From positions 1-8,708 of the forward strand of contig SLAD01000073.1 in NCBI GenBank assembly GCA_007126995.1: DNA of 8,708 nucleotides, written 5' to 3'. Origin of the DNA: Kiritimatiellia bacterium. Its GTDB lineage: Bacteria; Verrucomicrobiota; Kiritimatiellia; SLAD01. Position 1 is the stretch's first letter. Each line of letters opens with the position of its first letter. Under the pieces are notes generated by a model, which was not told where the DNA came from, searched no databases, and worked only from the letters and a program-made list of their open reading frames with translations. Both the position numbers and the translations under genes were made by a program. Shown piece after piece: positions 1 to 6,540 of this stretch.

Positions 1-38
1 CGCGAGCTTTGTCGACAAAGTTTCCGACAAAGCTCGCG
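1..38. repeat. Strong inverted repeat with 14-bp perfect arms
   Basis: Bases 1-14 (CGCGAGCTTTGTCG) are the exact reverse complement of 25-38, separated by a 10-base loop. A second, alternative palindrome, CTTTGTCGACAAAG, occupies 7-20, so two hairpins are mutually exclusive. The stem is GC-rich at its base and lies beyond the 3' end of the minus-strand sulfur operon, so it could terminate that operon. Any following T-tract would lie outside the window. No T-tract follows on the plus strand. It may also simply reflect repeated codons in an upstream gene. Confidence 0.6.
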
Positions 39-58
39 ACAACGACGTCATGAAATAA
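1..58 (+). CDS. Probable 3' end of a protein-coding gene, cut by the window edge
   Basis: Reading from base 2, the plus strand gives an 18-residue open C-terminal tail (ASFVDKVSDKARDNDVMK) that ends at a TAA stop at 56-58. The codons mostly end in G or C, as in the confident genes of this window, and the charged residue composition is like a normal C-terminus. The repeated D-K codons explain the repeated bases CGACAAAG at 13-20 and 25-32. No family can be named from 18 residues. The gene would converge on the sulfur operon, with 73 bp between the two stop codons. The alternative is a non-coding hairpin (see the repeat at 1-38). The gene call is plausible but unproven. Confidence 0.35.
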   Translation, partial: ASFVDKVSDKARDNDVMK

Positions 59-131
59 TCCGCATCTCGCACACTCATATCGAAACGCGCTCTCTTGTAT
101 CATTTTCGTCCGGAACGTCCGACCATCTCCC

Positions 132-1160
132 TTAAGCCCAACGCAAACCAAGGCGGGCCCCGGAAAGTATACCGGTCACCGCCAAGATAGAACTGATGGA
201 CAAGGTTGAGAGGCCGGTAAGACCCTGCCCCACCGTGCAGCCCATCGCCAACGCGCCGCCCACGCCCATTAAAAAGCCGCCTATAATCGCGCGTCGCATT
301 TGCGTCGGGCTTTCAAACCCTTGCCACCGGAATTCGCGTGCGGCCAGCGCCGTGATCCCGGCCCCGAGCAATATACCGGCGATCACGGTGAGCGCAAATC
401 CGGCCCGCATGCCGGATGCCAGCATGAGGTATTGCAGGGCATCACTGATCGGCGCCACAAAGGTGAGACTCTCCAGCGGTACCGGTTCGAAGTCATCCGC
501 GCCCAGGTGGCCGGTCACCCACCACCCCGCCACAATCGTCAAACCGACGATCACGGCCGCGATGATATCGGCTGGATAGCGGAACAAGCGCAGGCGAAAG
601 ATGCCCAGCCCAAGCAGAACAAGCGCAATGATCAGGGTCAACGCAAGGCGCGCCGCATCAAAGCCAACCGCATCCGCGCCCGTCCATTGTGCTAAGGAGG
701 CATGCGGCAGCGTGACGGCAGTGAGATCTGCGATGTTCAGACGCCACGTCGCCAGCGGCCCCGTCAGCGCGATACCCGCGCTCACACCCAAGCACAGCAA
801 TACCAACAACGAACGTAAATTGCCGCCAGCCAACAGGACCAAAGCGCGCGAACCGCAACTTCGAGCCAACATCATGCCGATCCCAAATAGCACGCCGCCA
901 ACCGGAATCAGTAGCCAGGAAAAGGTAGACGTGAGATAGAGCGAAGGCTCCAAATCCACGACGGCATACAGCGCCAACAGTTGTGTGCCGAGCAATGCGG
1001 TTGCTAAGGCGACGAAAAGCGCGCCCGCGCGGCGAGGGTTGCCTTCCCCCCACCACTCACGCAAGCCACCGGTAAAGCAAAAACGGGAGCGCTGCGCGGC
1101 GATACCGAAGATCACGCCGACCGCGAAACCGGCCCAGAGTGTAAGCTGCACATGTGTCAT
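132..1160 (-). CDS. YeeE/YedE (TsuA-like) family sulfur-compound transporter
   Basis: This 342-residue protein is very hydrophobic, with many membrane-spanning stretches (for example around residues 5-22, 46-66, 83-99, 115-135, 172-190, 198-215, 255-273, 292-310 and 318-335). It carries the small glycine/cysteine signatures of the YeeE/YedE family: SRFCFTGG (Cys28), ARSCGSRAL (Cys102) and AMGCTVGQGLTG (Cys308). In the characterised member TsuA, conserved cysteines in such motifs relay thiosulfate through an hourglass-shaped pore. The exact substrate here (thiosulfate, sulfide, persulfide or another sulfur species) cannot be read from the sequence. It is the last gene of the sulfide-oxidation operon, starting 9 bp after the flavoprotein stop. 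No good Shine-Dalgarno precedes its ATG, so translation is probably coupled to the upstream gene. Length is normal for the two-module form of the family. Confidence 0.88.
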   Translation of the reverse strand: MTHVQLTLWAGFAVGVIFGIAAQRSRFCFTGGLREWWGEGNPRRAGALFVALATALLGTQLLALYAVVDLEPSLYLTSTFSWLLIPVGGVLFGIGMMLARSCGSRALVLLAGGNLRSLLVLLCLGVSAGIALTGPLATWRLNIADLTAVTLPHASLAQWTGADAVGFDAARLALTLIIALVLLGLGIFRLRLFRYPADIIAAVIVGLTIVAGWWVTGHLGADDFEPVPLESLTFVAPISDALQYLMLASGMRAGFALTVIAGILLGAGITALAAREFRWQGFESPTQMRRAIIGGFLMGVGGALAMGCTVGQGLTGLSTLSISSILAVTGILSGARLGLRWA

Positions 1161-1169
1161 GAGCGATAA

Positions 1170-2483
1170 TCAGGACAATGAGCGCGTGCCCCAGACATCC
1201 TGAGCAATGCCCGCGTACCAAGCGCGGGCGTTTTCCGCTTCCTGTTTGCGGAACACGGAACCGGCATCCATCGGGCTGACGCCGCCGGATCCGGGCACTT
1301 CGCGGAGTAGTTCGTCATATACCTCATACACGCCGACAATACTGATCCCCCAGTCCGGGGTAATTAAGCTGTAGCAGGTGTTGGCCCAACTTGGATCAAC
1401 CGGTGGCTCGCCGCGCAGGTCGGCAATAATCGCACTGGCGGTCACTTTCGCCTGCGTATTGGCCACAAAACCAGACTTGGGCATCGGCGCGGCCTGCGTG
1501 GCGTCGCCAATAACATATACGCCTTCAACGAGTTGGGACTCGAATGTCCGCGCTTTGATGGGAACCCAGCCGGAGGCATCCGTGACCGCCGCGCGGTCCG
1601 CGATGAAACCAGCCTTTTGGGGTGGAACCACATTCAAGACATCGGCCTTGTGGATGGCGCCGAATTCTGTTTCGACTTCCAGCTTGTCGGCGTCCACGCG
1701 TAGGACCCGTCCGTCGTTGGACCGGCTGACCCACTCGATCATGTCGCCGTAATGCCGTTCCCAGCCTTGCATGAACAGGCCCTGCTTCGAAAACCCATCC
1801 TTGGCGTCCAGCAACAGGATTTTCGACTTGGGTTTGTGGTTCTTCAAATAGTTGGCGACCATGCTGACCCGCTCGTAGGGACCGGGCGGACAACGGAAGG
1901 GATTATCTGGCGCCACGAGAATAAATGTGCCACCGTCTTCCATGTCTTCGAGCTGACGACGCAGCAGTTGCGACTGTGCGCCCGGCTTCCAGGCGTGCGG
2001 CGCCCGCTCGGCGGCCGCCTCGTCATAGCCCTCCAAGGTGCCCCACCGGATGTCAATGCCGGGCGATAGAATCAGCCGATCCCAGGACACGGACTCGCCG
2101 CCCGCCAGTTGAATCCGGCGCCCTTCAACATCCACATCCTTGGCCCAGTCATGGATCACCGTCACACCGAGTTGGTCGCGCAGTTCGTCGAAGTTGTGCC
2201 AGAGGGAATCGAAAGAGCGAATCCCACCCAGATAAAGATTGGTGAATGGACAGGTAATATAGCGTCGTTCCGGCTCAATCAGCGTCACATCGAGTGACGG
2301 CGCCAACCGTTTCAGGTACTTGGCCACCGTCGCGCCACCGAAACCGCCGCCCACGACAACGATATGTCCGGACGGCGCACCGCCGCCAAGGGAAAGGGTC
2401 GGGAAACTGGTCAGGGCACCCAAGCCCGCAAAACTCATCCACTTGAGGGATTCCCGTCGGGTCAGATTGCGATTGATCGTCAT
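1170..2483 (-). CDS. fccB: Flavocytochrome c sulfide dehydrogenase, flavoprotein subunit (FccB/SoxF type)
   Basis: A 437-residue periplasmic FAD enzyme that oxidises sulfide to sulfur or polysulfide and hands electrons to a c-type cytochrome. The N-terminus has a Tat signal: twin arginine at 9-10 in TRRESLKW, then a hydrophobic stretch to about residue 32. The FAD/NAD-type Rossmann motif VVVGGGFGG lies at 42-50. Cys78 in YITCPFTN matches the cysteine that binds FAD covalently in the Allochromatium enzyme. Cys198 (FRCPPGPYER) and Cys370 (NTCYSL) match the redox-active disulfide pair. A second FAD-contact motif, VIGDAT, is at 324-329, and the C-terminal FCSD-type domain is present, so the chain looks complete and active. 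Its ATG lies 5 bp beyond the cytochrome stop, and its Shine-Dalgarno (GGAGG) is embedded in the last codons of the cytochrome gene. That arrangement fits a two-subunit complex made in fixed ratio. Confidence 0.93.
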   Translation of the reverse strand: MTINRNLTRRESLKWMSFAGLGALTSFPTLSLGGGAPSGHIVVVGGGFGGATVAKYLKRLAPSLDVTLIEPERRYITCPFTNLYLGGIRSFDSLWHNFDELRDQLGVTVIHDWAKDVDVEGRRIQLAGGESVSWDRLILSPGIDIRWGTLEGYDEAAAERAPHAWKPGAQSQLLRRQLEDMEDGGTFILVAPDNPFRCPPGPYERVSMVANYLKNHKPKSKILLLDAKDGFSKQGLFMQGWERHYGDMIEWVSRSNDGRVLRVDADKLEVETEFGAIHKADVLNVVPPQKAGFIADRAAVTDASGWVPIKARTFESQLVEGVYVIGDATQAAPMPKSGFVANTQAKVTASAIIADLRGEPPVDPSWANTCYSLITPDWGISIVGVYEVYDELLREVPGSGGVSPMDAGSVFRKQEAENARAWYAGIAQDVWGTRSLS

Positions 2484-2488
2484 AACCG

Positions 2489-2908
2489 TTACTCCTCCAG
2501 TCCCGGGGTTATGTTGGCAAAGTATTCCGCCACCGCGCGCAGTTCATCGTCTGTATAGGCTTTCGCGATCCGCGGCATGACCGTAGCGTCCGGCATTTGA
2601 TCGTTCTTATAGGCCAACAGCAGCGCGCTCAGGACCGGAAGCGGTTTTCCAGCCAAAGCCGGAATCGTGGTGGCTTTACGTCCATCTGTACCGTGACAGG
2701 CCGCGCAGGACATCGCAATCACCTCGACCCGGCGCTCGAAGGGCGTCAAGCCCTCCGCTTCGGCATCGATTGGCGACGACGGAGTATAATCGTAAGGCTC
2801 GGCACTTGCCGAGCATCCGGACGACAACACGCCAACAGACAGGATCGACGTGGCAATGATGCCGTGAATCATCCATTTTCGTTTGAAGATTTTGATCCCT
2901 TTCAACAC
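2489..2908 (-). CDS. Monoheme cytochrome c, lipoprotein-type, FCSD partner
   Basis: A 139-residue class I cytochrome c, the likely electron acceptor of the flavoprotein encoded just downstream. After a basic, hydrophobic signal segment (about 9-31) comes VLSSGC, with Cys32 in a plausible lipobox, so the protein is probably tethered to a membrane on the periplasmic side. Heme attachment is at CAACH (68-72). Met111 in VMPRIAKAYTDDEL is the likely sixth ligand, as in FCSD cytochrome subunits. There is one heme site, unlike the diheme subunit of Allochromatium. The gene is first in the operon and starts with GTG at 2908-2906, chosen because AAGGAGGA sits 5 bp upstream; a TTG directly follows and is an alternative start. 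The gene is an FccA-like subunit by position and motif; a stand-alone cytochrome is less likely. Confidence 0.88.
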   Translation of the reverse strand: MLKGIKIFKRKWMIHGIIATSILSVGVLSSGCSASAEPYDYTPSSPIDAEAEGLTPFERRVEVIAMSCAACHGTDGRKATTIPALAGKPLPVLSALLLAYKNDQMPDATVMPRIAKAYTDDELRAVAEYFANITPGLEE

Positions 2909-2913
2909 GGTTT

Positions 2914-2921
2914 TCCTCCTT
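2914..2921 (-). promoter_or_regulatory. Ribosome binding site of the cytochrome gene
   Basis: The minus strand reads AAGGAGGA here, a near-perfect anti-16S match 5 bases before the GTG at 2908. It fixes the GTG (or the following TTG) as the start rather than a downstream ATG. Confidence 0.75.
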
Positions 2922-2936
2922 CTGCAACCGGGCAGG

Positions 2937-2965
2937 ACGGTACTTCAGGGTCTGTATCGGGTCAA
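2937..2965 (-). promoter_or_regulatory. Candidate sigma70-type promoter of the sulfur operon
   Basis: On the minus strand, TTGACC (2965-2960) resembles a -35 box with one mismatch. It is followed after exactly 17 bp by TACCGT (2942-2937), a weak -10 that keeps the three most conserved positions T, A and T. Transcription would start near 2930, leaving a leader of about 22 bases that contains the ribosome binding site. No clear operator is visible. The weak -10 suggests an activator may be needed, which is inference. Confidence 0.4.
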
Positions 2966-3028
2966 CCCCGAACCCGGGCCATGTGTTGGCCGATCCCAAA
3001 GCTCATCGACATTTCATCAAGATGAAGG

Positions 3029-3056
3029 TTGGCCTCAGGCGAGCGGTATATATAAT
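3029..3056 (+). promoter_or_regulatory. Candidate sigma70-type promoter of the ankyrin-CBM48 gene
   Basis: A perfect TATAAT (3051-3056) follows TTGGCC (3029-3034) at a 16-bp spacing. The -10 sits inside the longer run TATATATAAT. The predicted start near 3063 gives a leader of about 37 bases with AAGGAGG at 3081-3087. The run is also TA-rich on the minus strand, so weak divergent initiation cannot be excluded. Confidence 0.55.
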
Positions 3057-3065
3057 GCGTGCACG

Positions 3066-3087
3066 TTCGGACTAACACCGAAGGAGG
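3066..3087 (+). promoter_or_regulatory. Ribosome binding site of the ankyrin gene, overlapped by a small hairpin
   Basis: AAGGAGG at 3081-3087 precedes the ATG at 3100 by 12 bases, slightly longer than optimal; no nearer in-frame start exists. TTCGG (3066-3070) can pair with CCGAA (3078-3082), a 5-bp stem that reaches into the first two bases of the ribosome binding site. The stem is short, so regulation by it is only a possibility. Confidence 0.45.
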
Positions 3088-3099
3088 ATCTCAAGTACG

Positions 3100-5556
3100 A
3101 TGCAATTGTCCCGCTCCATTCTGCTACTGGTCATGTGGGTATGCGTCATGCTCGCCTTGTCCTTCTTGCAAGCTACCTCGCCCGTGCATGGCGCGTCCTT
3201 GATGGAAACGCTCCGGAGGCTTGATTCAGGAGGGACCGAGTTCGAGCATGTTCCGCCCGCAGTACGCGCCTTGCTGCAGGATGACCGAGTCACCTTTTCT
3301 CGTCATGTCGCAACGGCTGCCCAAGCGGATCAATCGATTGGAGCCGGGTTCACGTATCTACATCTCGCCACCCTATTCGGACCATCGGCCATCTTTGAAT
3401 ATCTGCTGGAGTTGGGCGTAGCCTTGGATCCAATCGATGACGAGCATCAGCTTACCCCTTTGCACCTCGCGGCTGCGGCGGGACGAAAAGAAATGCTTCA
3501 GCGCCTGATCGCAGCCGGTGCAACTCCCGAGTTGAGAACCCGAAACGGTGCATCGCTGGCGCATTGTGCCGCAGATTCCGGCGACGCGAATTTAATGGAT
3601 TGGGTCATCAACGAAGGCCATGCGTTTCGCGTGAGTGACAATCGCGGTCTTCGTCCTTTACATTATGCTGCGCGAGCAGGCTATACCGCTGTGGTGCGCC
3701 GACTGATCGACGCAGGCGAATCGACGGAAGTGCGCACGAGACAAGGGGACACCGCACTACTGCTGGCCACTCGACGTGGCCATCCGTCGGTTGTTCGCTT
3801 TCTGTTGAGCCGGGACGCCAATCCCAATGCCAGCAACAACAGCGGGGTCACTGCGCTTCATCATGCCGTGGCCACTAATCAACGGGATATTGCGGATCAA
3901 CTACGCGCCAAAGGCGCGCATTTGGACGTCCGCACTTCGAGCGGTCATGAACCTTTACACTATGCCGCCAGCCATGGGCGCACCGAGATGCTGATCTGGT
4001 TGCAAGAGCAAGGCGCTGATTTCACGGCCCAGACGGACCAACAGGCTACTGCCTTGCATTGGGCCGCTATGCGCGGGCGGGCCGAGGCCGTACTCTGGTT
4101 GATCGAGCAAGGCGCCGACTTGAATGCCCAGCAACAGAATGGCTGGACACCCCTCGCTAATGCGGTTACGGAGAATTACAGTGATGTGGCCAAGCTCCTG
4201 TTGGAACGGGGGGCGGATCCCAATCTGGCCACCCAGAGCGGGCTCACTCCGCTTGCCCGCGCAGCACAGCGTGGTTATAGCAACTTGGTCAATTTGCTGC
4301 TGGAACATGGCGCGGATATCAACGCGCAAGACAATCAGGGCCGCACACCATTAAGCGAAGCCATCGTCAACCGGAATGAGGAACTTGCACTCGCATTATT
4401 AGCTGTCGGTGCAGATCCAAATTTGCATCAGCATGATCGAAGGCCTTTACTGCAGATGTTGATTGCGCGCGGGGATGTCGAGCTGGCCAAGGCACTGCTG
4501 GCACATGGCGCCGAGCCTGATTATGCACCTGAGTCCGCGCGCACACCACTGCAGACGGCGGTATATTACGATCAAGCTGAACTGGCGGGCTTGTTATTGG
4601 ATCTCGGCGCCGATATCGATGCGCCCTACAACACGTGGACTCCCCTCAATTCTGCGGTGTGGTCGGACAGTCGCGACACCGTCCGCCTCCTGCTGGACAG
4701 AGGCGCCGACACATCGATCGCTGCCGGCTTCAATCAGACGCCATTGATCACGGCCGCGCGAAAGAATCAGTTGGTGATCGCCGAGTTATTGCTGCAATAC
4801 GGCGCTGATCCGTGGACGGAAACCGAGAACGGACTCACGCCATGGCATATCGCGCATCAACTCGGGCACACGAACATTCTGCAAGTACTCGAAGCGCGCG
4901 TCGAAGGCATGCCGCCCACGAATTTACCGAGCGTGCGGGTCTATTTCGAGTATCACGATCCCGATGCCAAAAAGGTCTATGTTGCCGGCTATTTCAATGA
5001 TTACTCCGAAACCGCTTTCCCGATGACGCGTGACGAGGAGGGTTTCTGGTACGCCGAGCGTGACCTCTTTGAGACGTGGCACATGTATAAATTTGTGGTG
5101 GATGGCAGTTGGATACTCGACCCGACGCACGACCATATCCGGGAGGACTCATCCGGTGACACCTCGGTGATGTGGGCGACCAATCAACTGGTGGAGTTGC
5201 GTGCTGAACGTCCCCGTCCCCGATTACCCGCCCGTGTCCCCGCTTTGGTCACTTATCATGGCGCGGCGGACCGGACCGTTTATCTGGCCGGTGAATTCAA
5301 CGGTTGGAGCACAACCAGCACCCCGATGACACGGGTTCACCCGGATAAATGGCAGGCGACCATACACGTCCGACCGGGCGAATATGCGTATAAGTTCGTT
5401 GTCGACGGCAACTGGATTATGGATCCGGAAAACCCGCTGACGACGGTCGTTGGCAATGTGGAGAACTCGCTATTGATTGTGGATGCCCCTGACGAAGCGC
5501 CAGCGCCAGTCGACGGTTCATCCTTGAATGGTGACGACGATCCCGCGCTGATGTGA
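3100..5556 (+). CDS. Exported ankyrin-repeat protein with two C-terminal CBM48/AMPK-beta-like domains
   Basis: An 818-residue protein. Residues 1-31 look like a signal peptide (hydrophobic core 7-23, possible cleavage after VHG). Sixteen ankyrin repeats follow in a nearly strict 33-residue register, with the TPLHxA-type motif starting at residues 85, 119, 151, 185, 218, 251, 284, 317, 350, 383, 416, 448, 482, 514, 547 and 580. Residues about 611-699 and 712-796 are two tandem E-set glycogen-binding-like domains sharing VYxAGxFNxxS and YKFVVDGxWIxDP. The second copy keeps the residues that bind glycogen in AMPK-beta: Trp736, Lys765, Trp772 and Asn789. The first copy has Tyr635 in place of the first Trp but keeps Lys664 and Trp671. 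No catalytic domain is seen. A likely role is a periplasmic or surface scaffold that binds a protein partner and an alpha-glucan. This role is inferred from the domains; the target is unknown. The acidic tail (800-818) overlaps yjbQ. Confidence 0.9.
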   Translation: MQLSRSILLLVMWVCVMLALSFLQATSPVHGASLMETLRRLDSGGTEFEHVPPAVRALLQDDRVTFSRHVATAAQADQSIGAGFTYLHLATLFGPSAIFEYLLELGVALDPIDDEHQLTPLHLAAAAGRKEMLQRLIAAGATPELRTRNGASLAHCAADSGDANLMDWVINEGHAFRVSDNRGLRPLHYAARAGYTAVVRRLIDAGESTEVRTRQGDTALLLATRRGHPSVVRFLLSRDANPNASNNSGVTALHHAVATNQRDIADQLRAKGAHLDVRTSSGHEPLHYAASHGRTEMLIWLQEQGADFTAQTDQQATALHWAAMRGRAEAVLWLIEQGADLNAQQQNGWTPLANAVTENYSDVAKLLLERGADPNLATQSGLTPLARAAQRGYSNLVNLLLEHGADINAQDNQGRTPLSEAIVNRNEELALALLAVGADPNLHQHDRRPLLQMLIARGDVELAKALLAHGAEPDYAPESARTPLQTAVYYDQAELAGLLLDLGADIDAPYNTWTPLNSAVWSDSRDTVRLLLDRGADTSIAAGFNQTPLITAARKNQLVIAELLLQYGADPWTETENGLTPWHIAHQLGHTNILQVLEARVEGMPPTNLPSVRVYFEYHDPDAKKVYVAGYFNDYSETAFPMTRDEEGFWYAERDLFETWHMYKFVVDGSWILDPTHDHIREDSSGDTSVMWATNQLVELRAERPRPRLPARVPALVTYHGAADRTVYLAGEFNGWSTTSTPMTRVHPDKWQATIHVRPGEYAYKFVVDGNWIMDPENPLTTVVGNVENSLLIVDAPDEAPAPVDGSSLNGDDDPALM

Positions 5557-5934
5557 AATCGCGCGGTGCTCCCAGAGGAAAACACCCTGCCAGGTCCCCA
5601 GCATCAGGCGCCCTCGGGAAATCGGAATTGATTCGCTGGTGCGGGTCAGCGCCATCTTGATATGACTGGGCATGTCGTCGGGCCCCTCCAACGTGTGAGT
5701 AAAATCCGGATCGTCTTCCGGCACCAAGCGGTCCAAGAACCGCTCCAAATCATAGCGCGCGGAAGGATCGGCATTTTCCATGATGACCAGACTGCAACTG
5801 GTGTGACGGCAAAAGACGGTCATCACTCCACTTTCCACGCCGGTCTCGCGCAGAAATTGGTGCAGCGAATCTGTTAGTTCCACTGTCGACTTAGGCTGTG
5901 ACGAAAGGTTCAGCTGCTTGGTGTAGGTTTTCAT
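5518..5934 (-). CDS. yjbQ: YjbQ/UPF0047 family protein
   Basis: A 138-residue protein of the usual family length and architecture. It has the family signatures in order: FCRHTSCSLVIMENADP (His44, Asn54, Asp56), EGPDDMPSHIK (83-93) and LGTWQGVFLWEHR (112-124). Members are small trimeric beta proteins. Some show weak thiamine-phosphate synthase activity and can rescue thiamine auxotrophs, but the physiological role remains unsettled, so thiamine synthesis should not be assumed here. No thiamine gene is nearby. The gene starts 2 bp after the lexA stop with no strong Shine-Dalgarno, so it is probably translated by coupling and placed under LexA control. Its last 39 bp overlap the 3' end of the ankyrin-CBM48 gene on the opposite strand. 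Confidence 0.9.
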   Translation of the reverse strand: MKTYTKQLNLSSQPKSTVELTDSLHQFLRETGVESGVMTVFCRHTSCSLVIMENADPSARYDLERFLDRLVPEDDPDFTHTLEGPDDMPSHIKMALTRTSESIPISRGRLMLGTWQGVFLWEHRAISHQRGIVVTIQG

Positions 5935-5936
5935 AA

Positions 5937-6530
5937 TCAGCGATACTTACGAATGACGGCTTTTACGATGCCGCCGACCACCAGCGAATGGCGCGGGGTA
6001 ATCGGCTGGTATGCCTTATTGGCTGGCTCCAATCGTACAACACGGCCCCGTTTAGAAAAATACTTAATCGTCCATTCTCCATCGACTTGGGCCACCACGA
6101 TGTCGCCGTTACGGGTCAGGCCGCCACGCTCCACCAACACGATATCGCCGGGATGAATTCCGGCATCAATCATCGAATCCCCGCTAACGGTCAACATATA
6201 GGTGGCTTCCGGCCGCTGCACCAAGAACTCGTCCAGACTCAATACATCGACCAATTCCTCCTCGGCCGGCGACGGGAATCCCGCCTGCACCGTTCCCAAC
6301 AGACGAATGCTGCCGGTGAGCCGCCCCGTGGGTGCAAACTTCCGGGGCGCGGCGCGGCGCACGTAGCCCGCCGTCTCCAGTTTGCGCATGAAGCGATGGA
6401 CCGCATTCTTTGAGCGATATCCGAACAGGTCCAGCATTTCGCTGTATGCGGGCATGCGCTTGTGTTCGAGGCAAAAGGCGCGCAGGCGCTGAATCCGGTC
6501 CTGTGGTGGTTTGGCATACGGCATAATCAT
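5937..6530 (-). CDS. lexA: LexA family SOS repressor with a UmuD-like cleavage segment
   Basis: A 197-residue two-domain repressor. Residues 10-60 form a LexA-type winged helix-turn-helix (MPAYSEMLDLFGYRSKNAVHR), with SKNAVHR as the likely recognition helix. The C-terminal S24 peptidase domain has the self-cleavage site Ala83-Gly84 (VQAGFPSPAEEE), the catalytic serine at 119 (SGDSMIDAG) and the general-base lysine at 156 (WTIKYF). These are the same Ser/Lys positions as E. coli LexA. The GFPSPA stretch after the scissile bond resembles UmuD more than E. coli LexA, but the DNA-binding domain marks it as a repressor. RecA-stimulated autocleavage is expected. The start codon is either the ATG at 6530 or the one two codons later. 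Neither has a Shine-Dalgarno, and the predicted transcript is almost leaderless. It heads a two-gene unit with yjbQ. Confidence 0.92.
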   Translation of the reverse strand: MIMPYAKPPQDRIQRLRAFCLEHKRMPAYSEMLDLFGYRSKNAVHRFMRKLETAGYVRRAAPRKFAPTGRLTGSIRLLGTVQAGFPSPAEEELVDVLSLDEFLVQRPEATYMLTVSGDSMIDAGIHPGDIVLVERGGLTRNGDIVVAQVDGEWTIKYFSKRGRVVRLEPANKAYQPITPRHSLVVGGIVKAVIRKYR

Positions 6531-6540
6531 GATGCGTGTA

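Noticed and set aside
196..1056. Several overlapping open frames on both strands across the YeeE-type gene
   Set aside because: They are Pro/Arg/Ala-rich shadows of a clear membrane protein gene and show no family motifs.
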